Positions 27,356 to 41,900 of a stretch of 64,000 nucleotides of DNA are shown here, in pieces. Numbering within the stretch: the stretch's first letter is position 1; every line of letters starts with the position of its first letter. The notes beneath the pieces were generated by a model, which made no database searches, was not told the DNA's origin, and saw only the letters and a list, made by a program, of their open reading frames with translations. A program made the translations under genes and the position numbers. Source of the DNA: Euryodendron excelsum. Its lineage: Eukaryota; Streptophyta; Magnoliopsida; Ericales; Pentaphylacaceae. The stretch is from positions 7,849,501 to 7,913,500 of the forward strand of contig CM065381.1 in assembly GCA_033060915.1 (NCBI GenBank). Reading direction: 5' to 3'.

Positions 27356-30300
27356 ATTTGGGAACAGAAGGATACCTGAATTCCATACTGAACACAAAAC
27401 TTCAAAACTAAAATAGAGTTCCAGGTATAAATCAAACATATTTCAAATAGGTATTGGGTTGAGTTCAGAGCCCAAAGGTAGCAGGGGAGCTTCCGCATGG
27501 GCAGCGATAACCATAAGGATGCTAGGTTGGGCTGGCAATCAGGAGGAGAAAACAGGAAGCCCTTTAATAGGGCCATGACCTCGGGCTCTCAGGCTTTAGT
27601 TTAGAACTTTGAGTTGAGCGAGAAGTGAGCCAGTTGATTAGAACTTGGGCAGGACCTGGGAAGGTCATGAAAGCGTAAAGTATTCTCTGGGCTATATCTA
27701 GGCCTAAGGGTGAGGTAGATAAAAGGAAAGAAAGGCTCTCTGTAAAGGCTTCCAGTTCCTCAAAGGAGGGAGATGGTGCAAAGAGGAACTCAAGGGAGGA
27801 GCAGAGGTTGGATCTGGCACATGGAGGGCAGTGCAAACCTGAAGAACTGAAGAACAAGCTACGATTTTGGGAAGGGGTGAATCAAGCCATGAGGCAGTGG
27901 TTCGAGGTGGGTGACTACTTTGGAGGAGGACCTTCTAGCTCTCACTATGCACTCCAAGATCACCACTTGACAAAAGCAGTATAAGATGGGTTGTTAGGGG
28001 TAGAGGTTAATGGAAGTAAGGGAAGTTGTGAAGGCAGGAATAGATTCAGGGCCCTTGAGCTAGTAAATTATGAGGTTAGTTCAGTTTCGGATTTGAATGA
28101 AATTAAATAATTTGGAGAGGGTGGTTGCTGGGCTATGGTTGCAATTGCACCTCAGTCAGAAGGAAGCAGTTAAGTGGATGAGGGACTGATAAGGTTGCTT
28201 TGGTTGATTATTCTCCTTCAGCAACCATCAATCTTGATACTGAGATAGTGTTTAAGCCCATTGCAGTTGTCAGTGAAGTAGATATCTTAGTGTGTCCTAT
28301 AAGGGCTTTGAGGAGGAAGTTGTGAAGTTATTTGGGGATATAGAAAGGAGGTGGAGGTCACTGAACAGAGCAGCGGTGATGGGGGAACCAAATCTAGCTC
28401 TAGGAAAGAGAGTGAGCTCAAAAGTATTACTTGTACAATGAATTATGAGCCTTAAAAGGATAAGGAGGGGAAGAATTTGTATGGTGTTTCGATTAGGAGG
28501 TAGAGACTGCCATGGTATCCACATGAAGATCAGGATCACATCGTGGAATGTGAGGGGTTTAAATGACCTCGACAAGAGAGAGGTTGTGAAAGCCTTGTTG
28601 AAGAAGTTGAAAGGAGACTTGATTTGTTTATAGGAGGAAAAAAAATTAAGAAATTGTATTTAAAAGTGGTGAGGAGCTTATAGGAGGGGGGGCAGGCAGG
28701 TGCATTAGGTATGTTTGGGTGCAGTAGGAACTTTTGCAGTGGGATTTCAGGAAGTAGTCAAATAATGGGGTGATGATAGGCTATGTTACATAGACTCGGG
28801 TACAGGTGACAGGTGCAAATGTGTCTAAAAGCTGGATTCATTTAATTTCCATGTCCAAGGACACAGGGACACGGCAAAATATTCATATTTTTAATAAATT
28901 TTTTGTATTTTTTAGGATAAAATCGTGTTTACAAAGTGCTATAGAGTATTTTAACAGGACTCGAACTCGAGTTTCTTTATTGGGGGAATGCAGCCAAAGC
29001 CACAAGGGTGTCTAAATCTAATTGGATCCATCCTTGGTGTATTGGTGGCAATTTGAATGGGTAAGGCTCCCTTATGAGACGCTACGATGCTTGATAGCAA
29101 ATGGTGCTATGAGGAAGTTTTCAGAGCTCACTGATAAATAAAAAAAAGGACTTTCAGAGTTTATTGCTCAAGAAGATTTGTTGGATTTGCCGTTTCAATG
29201 AGTGAGGTTTACATGGTGAAATAATAGGCAAGTTCCTCTATGTCCAGAATAGATTGATTTCTTAAAATTCATAATTCGTTTGTGGAAAGTTTAAGGCTCC
29301 ATTGATTTATGTCCAGAATAGTTTATCAAGACTGTAAAACAGCTGCACAGTCAAAGAAGCACTAGATAGCTGCAAAAGTGTTTACAAAATTCATTTGGCA
29401 TTTCTACATCTTTGTTCGCTACAGATCATGTTATCTTTTTTTATATATAAGTATGTTATCATTATGTGGGTGGGCATATTGATAAGCAAGTATTCTAACC
29501 ATCGTTCAAGCTTACTGGCAATTAGGCAGATCATACTTTGAGGTTTCAGGGAATTTAAAGGCTATAAATAATATTTTCCATTATTTGCAAATGATCATAT
29601 GTTGCTGTACTAAAAGCTCCACATTAAATTTTGGACCGTCGAAATACCAATGAACTAGTACAGCACCACCAAGAAGTAATTAGTTAACATAGGACATAAA
29701 ATATAACACAAAGCATGAACCTTCTAACCTGATAAATTTCACTCACAAACTCCAAGAGAGACACAAAGGGTTGAGGGGCTGTTTCAGTGGCTTGTTGAGA
29801 AAGTGCACTACTGTCATGTATATAATCATGTGATCCAGCCATGCGGTAGGGGCTCAGTGCAGTCATTGCCTTTTCTTTGATTTCTTTAACCTGTCAGGAG
29901 GAGTTAAAACCCAAATGTTGAAGTGAAAAAAGATGAATACAGACATACGTCTAAGAAAGAAAGAAAGAAAGAAAGAAAAGATAAGGGGATCTTTAACTTG
30001 TTAGCTCATAGAAAAGGCTTAATTATAGAAATAAGGCCAAACACTCCTCACAAAGAGAAACCACAAAACAACTGCAAATCAGATGGCTGACAAATAAAAA
30101 CTTATGCATAACATTCACAAACGTATAAGCATACAATTCCTTCTCCAGGAGTCTTTTACTCCTTCCATTCCATATACACCAAAGCATGCAAAAAGGTGAC
30201 GTATTTAGCAATGCTTGAATTCATCTACACTTTATGCATCCACCAACCACTAAAAATCACCAATATAATAACTAGAAAAACCATTAAAAAAAACCCAAAT

Positions 30301-32214
30301 ATTACCAGACTTTGATAAATGAAGATAAATTCCAAATGCAAACCCACCATACTACAGCCAAACTTTTGTTACACCAGCTGAACCTACATAAAATTAGTCA
30401 AAACTACTACTTATCCAGCAAGTCCCTGCAAAATTTGCCCACAACTACAACCCATAAAAAGAAATGCTACGTGTCTGGGACAAAGGTTGCCAAAGAACCT
30501 TTAAATACATCCAAGGCATACAATTTTTTACCGAATAGCACAAAACCAGCGGATGGCAAAAAAAGAAATAACGAGGGACCATCACTCTCTTCCAACAGAG
30601 CAATGGGTCAAAGTATTATTCAAATTCCCCACAATAACCTTCAAAATTAGCACCAGTTGCCACCATATAATTGGCGCTCACAACTAATATTCCCCTTCCA
30701 AAAGAATCCCAACTCACAGCATCTTCCTTCCCCAAAACTCTGAATTACAATTAAAGAAAGGAAGCCTAAAAGGCTTCACTTCCCAACCATGCAAACCTTC
30801 AAAAAAGAAGGGTCCCAAAGCACTCCATTCTTAGACAAACTACCATAGTTATCTTGCAAAGAGCCGGAAATAATTAAAGACCAATGGCAACGAAAAGGCC
30901 CGCGCTGAGAGCTTACTCTTTTTCCATCTCAAACCACAAATAAAACACATTTAGAAAACTCCCCTGAACCCTCCCTAATAATTTATGTTGGGACACTGCT
31001 AGCTTCAGATCTAAAGGAGTGAAAATGGTGGATTATAAGCCATACTAAACTTTCTTGGGCTGAAAAGGAGAAGCGGCCTGCTGGGGTGTTTAGAGGACCC
31101 AAGTGTGAGAGATGGTTAAACGTATGGATGAAGGCCCAAGCTTCAATAAAGACAATATAAGGGCTAGAGCTAAAGGGAGTAGCTCAGATTTATATTTTTA
31201 GAAATTTCTATGTTCGTTAGTTTTTATTTTGGTTGGAGTTTATTTTAGAAGTTTTTCCTTAAGTTGCTCAAAAGTTTTTTTTAGCTGCAACCCATCCTAT
31301 AGTTCTCAATCTGTTTCTGTGGGAGTGATACATAAATGTCTCTCTGTGTCTTTAGTGTATTTTATAAAGGGCTCCACACTATAACATGAATTTTAGAGTG
31401 AAACGAAAGTTTTTCGTAGTTAAAGACAAGTATGTTAGTCTTTTAAAAGTTTGGGTGGATCTCAAATAGCCCTCGTGGAGTAGAGTTCTATTCCACTCTT
31501 TTTTTCCCTTTCTTTGACAAAAATTATTTAAGCACCAAAGGGATGCAAACCTTATACAAGTAAAGAGTAAAAGCAACAAAACTCCTATACAATATCCCCC
31601 ACCTCAATAGTCTACAAAATCCAAAATTTTCGTCTAGTGATGAGTCAACAATCCCCAAAAGCCAACTATGCAAAAGAGAAAATTTATTGTTTTAACTTAA
31701 AAAGAGGTTGTTCCAACCCCCTCAAAAGTCCTCTGATTGCAGTCACCCCAAATGAACCACATCAAACATAATGGCACCAAGAGCCAATTCCTTCTATTAC
31801 CCACTTCCAGTCCTTTCCAACAAAGAACTCGATCCACCACACTCTTCCCCAATGAACCCCATATATGCTAGGATCAACAAAAAAAGCTCCCTAGCCACCA
31901 AGCAATGAATGAAAAAGTGATCAACAAATTCCCCATCATGTTTCGACATTCAACACCAATTTACACTAACATTTTGTCGTCTAACCAAATTGAGAATAGT
32001 AAGAATATTCTCTTCTGCCACCGTCCACACACCCAAAAAAAACCTCAGAGTTGGTTTCTATTTCTTTATATTTGCTTCTCTTATTTAATAAGTTTTTTCT
32101 TTTATATTATAACTAAAAGATATATATATATATATATATAACTCTATATATATGGGGATTACTCTGCATGGGTGGGTCCAATGTGGCCCTGACTTAGGGA
32201 GGTTCCTCGTCATT

Positions 32215-32253
<39 letters not shown>

Positions 32254-32868
32254 AATGTAAAAAAAAGGTACCATGGGGGTACCACCCAAGTACACTATGA
32301 AAGAAGCAAAAACACAAAATCAACGATCCCAATAAAACATATATATCTACAGGGATGTACAATTCCGTAAAAAATCAACAAAAGATAATAACACAAAAGA
32401 AAAAATCCCCGTCAAAGAAAAGAATAGGGATACAATTACATGCACAGTAAGACTGGTAACGAGCTCTCCTCTCCTTCAAAAGATCTCCCATTCCTTTCCC
32501 TCCACAAGCGCCACAAAAAACACAAGCAAAACAAAGCCTAAGCCTTCCCCATCATCCTCCTAGGACAACCACTACCCCAGGCTTCAAAAAGACCCTTAAC
32601 TGACTGAAGCACCCATTCCACTCCGAAACCTGCAAAGATCATGTTGCAGACCTCTCTCACGAAAGAACAGTGAAGAAGAAGGTGATTGACTTTGTTCATA
32701 TTAAATCTGTTTGCAGCACTTTGATCTTCAAAATCTGAACCAAAAACTTGACATCCATTGATTTCCAAACCCAAGCCTTATTCCCCTTATTTCCATCCTT
32801 CGATCCCAAAGCCCACCACTTTCCCCCCACAGTATAGCCATAAAATTCAAAAATAGATAACCGTAAAA

Positions 32869-32907
<39 letters not shown>

Positions 32908-35900
32908 CCAATGAAGAAAAGCAGTCTATTGACCAACTCCTCCTCTTCAGCTCATCAACAATTACTTATAAACTTTTCAACAACCAATACAGCAGGTATA
33001 TTAAGATAGTCCAACACCACAAGAGCCATTCTTTGTTTTTTCCTTCACAAAATTATAATCTAATTGTCCAATATTATCCTTTAATCCTTACTTTAGGCTT
33101 TAAAATTTGTAAACACAAAGCACTATCCATTTTCAATTTATTTATATATAGTTGGGCGGCTATTTCAAATGAATATTACAGCTTGTTTAGCCACTTTATA
33201 ACCTAGACACTAAAATGAAATGAATAAATTCTCACTGCTAGTAGGTCCCTCTTGGATTTAAGGATAAGAACCCAATAGTTTTTGGACTATGGCATTATAA
33301 CCCTTCTACCGGTCATAAACGGACAAAAAACACCTCACGTCCATGTCTTATTGCCTTATTATTAATATGGAGTTGGATAATTCTCAGATGACAGAATGAA
33401 GGATATTTTTTTAACTTGAGTTAATGTTATTGCTTGTTATTTATTAAGATTTTCTAATGTTACTTAACAAAAAAATTAAGGTTTTCAAACGTTATGATGA
33501 CGTGTATTTTTTCATTCTAGTTTTTTGATAACTGACATATAAACATAAATATATACGAAAACGTGCAATATTTTTTTAGTTCCAATTGATGCTATTAATC
33601 ATTATTTATTAAAATTTTTATTATGTTAGTTATCAAAAGAATTCAAGTTTTGGAATGTTATGATCTAGGAAGCACGGATACTCTGTTGGAGAAGCCATAC
33701 CTGTGTTGGACACCGACTAGACACATGTCGAACACTCCATTTTAGGTGTCCAATTTTTAAAAAAAATATTTAAATCGGACACGCCTTGAACGCACGTGTA
33801 CCATTTTGGACATTTTAGGGACACGGTGGGGATTCAGCTATAAAATTTAAAAAAACAAAATGTAGTTCCTCTTGTAAATAAGAAAACTTTAAAATCTGAA
33901 AATAGAAAAAATGAATCAAATCCCCTAGTTTGTTTAATCGAAAAAGAATAAGAAGTACAAGTATGCTACTGATATCGGTGGTTAATTTGTTTTATTTGTT
34001 CTTCACAAATTTTACATTAGACGGTGATGAATGGCTGATAAAGTATAATAACATTTTAATATTTTGGGTAGTTTATGACTTTCTAGTCTTATGTATTGAT
34101 AAAACAACTTTTTTATTTTTGATGTGCTTATTTACTTTATCATGTTTTTATGGAATGTAATTAACTAATTGTAAATGACTTGTTGCCAATTAAACAGTGA
34201 AATATGTTGTTTTTTAATTTTAATTAGTTTTATCTTGTATATTTTTTACTTTTTTTTGTAAAATATTTATATATATGACATGTCAAAAAAATAAAAATAT
34301 ATACTTTTGTCATGTTGTGTTCGACACTCATGTCCATGTCTGTGTTTCTTAGGTTATAATGACACACACACATAAAACTGTGTAATCATTTACATATCAT
34401 GAGACAAAAAAACTACATTTGTCCATTATGGCCTTGTCCAATTTCATCTTGCTCTGTTAGTATGTCATATCTGTCTCATGTCCATATTAGTGCCTCCTAG
34501 ACTAACATAATTTTATGCACAAGCACTGACATGTTTTAGGTAAGAAGTTCCAACTCATCATATAAAGGTTTGAATTCCCAATTGCATCTTCAATAAAAGT
34601 ATGAAACACATAAATTAGCAGTAATATTCGAAAAGTCAATTCATCATCATATACATGCAAACCCTCAGCCTCGACCAAAGGGAATGAATATACACCAATT
34701 TTCAGAAATCATAGGAGATGAAGTGAATGTAATTGATAATTTAGTAAGAAAACATCAGCATGTCCTAGGGCTTGTTTCTAAACTTCTATACACCATACCA
34801 ACTACTTACACACTGTCATTATAACAAAATAAAAGATTATCAACTTACCTTGTCTCTAGCAAGTGGATGAGAGAGAAAGCATGTAATCAGCTTGTGCAGA
34901 TATGCATTGTACATATAGGTCATATCCTCGTCATCATTCTGTATAAATTTAAAAGACGAAGAAAAAGAAGAACAAGAATGACTAAAAGTAAGCACAAACT
35001 CGGTAATTCGAATATAAGCACAAAGGAAAAGAAAAATAAATGATCTCAGCAAAGATACTGAATAAAATATTTGATCTTGCTAATTATTACACATTCAATC
35101 ATTAACAGATCTTCATAGCCAAAAAATCAACTTACGAATAAGCAACTTAAGAGCTCGACTGAAGCAGTATCTTAAGTTGCTGAATAGTGAGAAACTAGTG
35201 AATAACAATGAAGAAACACAAATAGAGGTCAAGACTAATTCAATAATACATGTTTGTGTTCTCGTATATGCACCCAAAAAAATGGTTTTTTCTCAAGTAA
35301 GTTTACGGACAAAGGTTGATCTCAGCAGCTTCAGAAGTCAGGAGAACACAACTTAATGAACAAAATGAAGATGACAATATTAGCAGAGATGAAAACCTTT
35401 TTGGCAGGGATACACAGAACTTTTATTCTGATTTGATATGAAGTAAAGTAATCTTCTCATTAAGGGATACATTTAGTATTGAAAAGGAGCACTTCTTGAA
35501 ACAAATACTTTCCCAATTACCAGAAACTGAAAAATATAACTTCTAAAACCCAAGAACCTCTTATAGTGCCAGCAGTCAGTTAATTCCAATGAAAGATATG
35601 CCCAGTTCCTATATGTGGAGCACAAAAGTACCTATAAAGTAGTTCAACTCCAACAAATCTGGCATAATGTGCACAATCACTGTGAAAGGGTGGATGATTT
35701 GCCATTCCAGTCATAATGGGAAAAGACCAAAATTTGATTCCATTATATTACCAAAAAAATCCCACAATCTTACATTAAAATTTTCCATCCACTTAAATAC
35801 ATCAACACACCAAGATATTTGCTCCGAAGATGCCCATATTCACTCTAAAGTCTAAATAAACAAAGATAAATTTAAGAGGCTATTCTATAGGAAGCCCGGA

Positions 35901-38900
35901 CCACTTTTAAGTCCTGAAACTCAACTGAAAAAAATACTTAAAGAGGAGATGCCATTAAGCTGTACAAATGACCAGATTATATAAATGGAAAGAATGTGAG
36001 TGGATTCATTTTGCAAGCTATATAGCCGTAGCTAATAAACCAAATTTGATTCATTGTCTTTTCACAGTACAGGTTGAATGCATCACCGTTGATGCCAAAA
36101 TCCTACTGTGAACTTGGCCCAAAAAGTCGCTGCCAAAGAATAAAGAACAAGCCTAATGACCGAAGATTCAATAGGACTCCACACTCATTGCGTAGAGTGC
36201 ACGCGTATAAGGCAGATTCAGTTCCAATAGACAAGGTTGTATTCCATCACATGTGGCTAAATGCAACTCATGTATCAGGGGGCAAAATAATTTCTGGATC
36301 ACTAAATATCTAAATTAGCTCAGATGTAATTGGGTGTGCGCATTGGAAGCTGGGTGAACCATCATCCCCCCAACCATTTTCTTTTCTTCAATCCTTAACT
36401 CCCCTGACAAAAATAACCCTTATTAAGCCACAAAACCCCAATATGAACCATGGGAGAATTTCAGGTCAGCCCAAATATGCATCTCGAATTTGAATGAACC
36501 AATCCCCCTGGTAATTTTGAGGGCTCCATTTCGAAGACTGCAACTATGCAGCAGATTTGGCTCCATCAAAGTTGTGCTCAATTAGCCAAATGCAACTTTC
36601 TGGAAGCCAAAATCTCTGTCTACATTAACTAAAATCTAACTGGCAACAGGTAAGGATGGATTTGAAGCAGCTAATCCTCATCAACCCAACATCTTTCACA
36701 TTGGGGTTCTATCTCCAACAACCTTCATAATCTATCTAAAGGAGCGAGAGTAGGGATCATATCACACCAAGCAAGTGTAGAAAGGTGCACCAATGAAGTC
36801 TCCAAGGCATGAACCATTGCTTGCAAGACCTAACTCCCTCAATGAAATATTGGATATCTGTAATCAGAAGTCATCCTTGATTATTCTTAAACTTGATGAC
36901 AAAGTAACATATACAAACTTTATGTTTGTGACATGTCATTATCAAATTTTAACAAGCTATTAACATCTCTTCAATTAAATAAAAATGAATATATGTTACC
37001 AAACTTGGTGTAAAAAGTTCACTTTAAACAGGGGCAGCTCTCCCTGTTGGGAGTCTGTTGGCTCCTTCTGCATAAAATGTTCTTTTTCTTAACAGCATGC
37101 TATTAGTTTCACACCGACAGGGGAAAGGGATGCCGAAAAGGGAGGGATTGACATCGCTGATTTCTTTTCTTTGAAGGTGGGAGGACAACAGTTGCGCTGA
37201 CCTATTGTTCTCCAGTCTCCACACAAAATACACATGCCCCACTGAAATTAATGACCACAAAAACTTGTCCTTAACCTCCCACCATTACAGAAATAGAGGC
37301 TTATAGCAAAACAAAAATTATTAAACTTTAAAGGACCAAAAGTAATTAAAAAGAAAAAATAATCAAAAATGGGGGAAAGGAAAAAGAAAATGTAACATTC
37401 TATTTTGTCCTAAGGTTCAAAGCAAGGATTAGAATCAACAAACATAACTTACAAGTTTCCTACACTAAAGTGTGGAACAACTAAAGAAGACATTCAAGAC
37501 AATAATAGAATAAAATCACAATATTTTATAAGAGAATAAAATGACTTTTATGGACCACTTGGGACAGGGGTGACCATCACATGCAAAGGCAGGGCAAAAA
37601 CAGAAAGATGAGACTTATCCCTGGCAAAAAAATCAAATCAAATCAAATCAAAGACAAACCTGGTAGGCTGCAGTTCGAAGAATCTTAACCAGAAAAAACT
37701 GGAACACATTGTTTGAGAAAATAATTTCTGAGCATGAGAAAATATATTGCATGTCACTAGATGAAGCACTTGGTACGATCCCCCTTGCATCATTTCCATC
37801 TTGTATTAACATCAAATGAACAGCCCATGCAAGTCTTACACAATCAACAAAGCCCTCAACAATTGGATCACTCCCAGTAGCTATGACCTAAAGGAAACAA
37901 AATCATGAACAACTTTCGACTAATAAAAAACATTCTTCCAACATTTAGAAGAGAAGGCAACTATCATTCAGCTTACAGTTTCCTGAAATTCATTCCTAAA
38001 AGAAGCATCACGAGATAGGACAGACACTTTCTCAGGTGCTGCGCTCAAAGCATCAGATATGACTGCGACAACAAGGGAAAAGAGAAGGCTGTATGTAACC
38101 TGCAAAACAAAAAACAAAAAAAAGGAATCATGTAACAAGGGATCACAAACCACAAAAAATTTGAAACCCGCATGCGTATCAGAAAAACAATTTAAGGTAT
38201 TTATTTGTACTTCACACAAAGCGTTTGGTGTGTACAATTCAAAATTCTCCACATCTTGCACTACTATGCTTTATGGTTCCTCCCAAGACATTACGTTTTT
38301 CATCTTACTAGTTATACTACATTACTTAATAGGAATGTCTACTAAACCTAATAGTTTACTTAACATATTATGTCATGTATATGCACACGTAGCACACCCA
38401 TTGACTGTACTGTATTATCGATTGCAACAAACCTAAACTTCTAAGCAACCCACAAAGCCCCCAAACAGGTGAGTTGCAGTTGGGTGTGCTTTTGTAATCC
38501 CAGCCCTGATTTTGAGCAGCGCTGGGATTATCTCTCATTTAATGTTTGGTACATGTAAATTTTTCAGGAATTCAACAAATTTACATTTTTATAACTTGAT
38601 CTAAGGTGTGCTCGCAGACATATTATGTAAGAGATGGTAAATGAGAATTTATCAAGACTTTTGACATTCCATTTCAGTTTCTATATGAGACAACACTACC
38701 AAATAGGAAAACAGAAAAAGAGAGAGAGAGAAAATCACCACCAGACGCAAAGCTTCAATATAAATCCACTCGATTCTATTTGCAATGTAAAATACAATAA
38801 AGTACTATTGCCACACATTGGATTGGAAGCTTATAGATTTAAGTTCGCCTTGGGAATTTTGTGAGAATTTTCGCCTCTTTGAAGCAATATGTTTCAAAAT

Positions 38901-41900
38901 ATCGCAAAAATTCAGCATGGTTTTTCTCTAAAAACTCAGTAGGCCCCAAGACCCCCTTTACAACCCCCCGGCCCCTATGCCAAAGCAGTTGAGTGCAAGG
39001 AGGGCAGAGTAAAGGAGCTTTCCGGGTAGTTGGTAGGAGAGAAGCCACCTTTAGATTCTTAAGCAAGAGGGCAGGGAGGAAAGCACGATAGGAGGCATGT
39101 CTTGGGCGTAGGTGACAGCAGAGAACTCTAGAGGTAGGCAAGAAAGGAAGCAAAGGAAGCTCTAGACCGGAATGATTTATGAGGTTTTGGAGTTAATTCA
39201 AAGGCCAAGGGATAGAATAAAGATAAGGGTTTATTTAGGCTTGATTCGGTTGTGTTTCAGTGCTGAAAGGACACGAGGGCTAGGAAAATCTCAAAAACTA
39301 AATACCAAATTCCCCAAAATTCAATTAGATTGAATAGAAAAACTACAAACAGATATAAACAGATATTTATAGGCTATCGTAGTTCTTCTGTTCCTGCAAG
39401 AACTTTGACTGAAAATGGGAAACTAGTAAACCTTATTGGAAGGACCCAAAATCATAACTTACCCAAATTATAACCAGTCGACCAAAACCACAACCCATGT
39501 CCAATAATTTTTAGAATTACCCAAATATACTTAGACTCTCAAAACATAAGAAATAAAATAAATAATAAGATCAACCAACAGTGGACTAAGTCTGTATATA
39601 AACTAAAGTTAAGACTCTAAATACCATCAAGGACACTTATCTTTAGACCAAAAGGTCTTCTTGCAAGGCGTAGAGGCCGTAGAGTTTGTTTACGCTTCCA
39701 AAGTGGATATGTGTTGTACAAAATAACTATAGCTGCCACATCACTCCCCCTTCCCATTACTTGCCCATGTATATGCAATTGCATGCATAAACATGCCGCT
39801 TGTACTTTTTCCTGCCTCACCCGAGTTTAGGATGGATTTGGGAAGTGGTACTTCTCATGCAAGGTGGGTTCATGAAAGTGGTGCTGTATCCCAAACCTGA
39901 CCCATTGCCTGTCCTATACCATATGGATAGATAAGATATATAATATGACACATGTCACAAATTGACAAGAATCATGAATCTATCAAATTAAAGGTTTGTC
40001 CCTCTATTTCATAATATCAGGCATACTTGTAGAGGGCAGAACCTATAACATAGACAAAGAACGACTAAGATGAACATGGCATTTGAAAGTTGAAGCATTT
40101 TTAGAATAACGTAAAAGGTACCTACAAAGCGCTCTAAAGGATGGTATAATAGTGTGTATAAAACATGATGTTGTTTTCAAGCCCCAAAGCCCAGAATAGA
40201 AAGGAGCATGTATGACTCAGCCAGTTCCAACAAGTAAGACCTGATGTTTTAGGGTGTCATTGCTACCATTAAGTTCAGCAGCGCTATCTTTCAAAGCGGA
40301 GAAGACGTCCTTTACATCTTTCGGACCTGCAAAAAGCAAAAAGGGGCACCATATAGAAATGTATTTCATTCAAAAGAAAAACAAAGAGATTCTTGCAGCA
40401 CATATTTATCTCCTTAAGTTAACTGCATGCAAACATAAGGAACCATTTTTTTGGGAAGGTCCAAAGGCAAAGTCAGCTACAGAACAGGAGATACACCCTC
40501 CACTATACCGATTCCTCCCCCCCCCCCCCCCCCCCCCCCCCCAAAAACCGCGGCTGGGCCCCCAAAAAATAAAAATGAAGGTAAAATTGCATTCTGGCTA
40601 GCAGTAGGATGCTGATTCCTTCAAAATAAGTATCTCATAATCTGAAGATATTTTAGATAAGCCATAGAGTGGACCGTGGGGTAACAAGAAGGCAGTGGAA
40701 ATGGATAACGCGACAAGATTTTAAAAGGAATAGTGAAAAATACATAAATCGATAAGTGGATGTTGAAAAGCTGGAGGCCACCAAAATGAAAGAATGTCAT
40801 CTATACTAGTTTGGATATTCCAAATGAGAACATACGAATCTAGCGTCATTATGGAGTGGTTTGATTTTTGTTGAAGTGCCAACTCGATGGAAGGGATGAG
40901 GTTATGGAAAACGACATTATTGCAAGGATTGGATAAAGAACATGGATCTAGAAACGATGACAAAAGTAAAGAATTCATGTAAACAACCATAATTTGTTAG
41001 GATTAAGTCCATGTTGAGTATAGTTGATCACAACAAGATTATGATGATGGTGATGAATATCATCAGTCCCTTAAATATGAACTACATAACAGCTCAGACA
41101 AATAGGTATGTGATAGACGAACATCTGATAGCTATGTGAAAGAATCCAATCAGAATACATTAAGGACAGTCATGAATACGCTATAGCACATACCCCAATC
41201 TGAAACAAATAAAAAAACAAAACTTGTGGGATTAGAAGGCTTTAAACATACTACAATTCTTATAAAATTCAAATATGAATTAAACCTGCAAGAACACAGT
41301 AATGCTTAACCCCTAAAATACAACTTCTTGAAAATCAATACAAAAATGCACAAGATATAAAAAATTTGAACAAAACATTATCTATTTTTTTTTATAATTA
41401 AAAAATTCGAACTATACATTTGATGTAAACATTAATATAAAGATTAAAAAACATTTTTTTGCATGAAAAAGTTGAAGCTAATTACCAGAAAGGAAGAAAA
41501 AAAAATTGAGGTTGAAGCTACCTACGTGAAGATGCAACCAACTAAAACAAGGTATCAACTGGACAGATGGGTGTATTTGTAGCTTACTTGCCCGCACAAC
41601 CAGAATAGAAAGGACAAGGCAATGGCCGAGGATCAGTCTTTCCCTACAGACCACTGCTCGCCGTTCCACAAGAGCACCTCTTGAATCCAGAACATAGCGC
41701 TCAGAGTGAGGCCCACCCAAACCAGATTGTTCTTCTCGATTGAGGTCCTAAAGGTAACAAATAGCAAAATTATGCATAAGAAAAAAAAAGATGGGAAACT
41801 ACCAGTCAATAGTAGCAATTGTAAGGTATAATCAAAAGGAAATTCTTTAGAACAAAAAGAGTTAATGGCCACTGAGTGGCACCACATAATTCAAATGATC

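Noticed and set aside
28445..28633. Plus-strand frame starting MSLKRIRRGR as a gene
   Set aside because: From residue 28 on it is the LINE endonuclease start; it ends at a stop and the downstream domain is broken.
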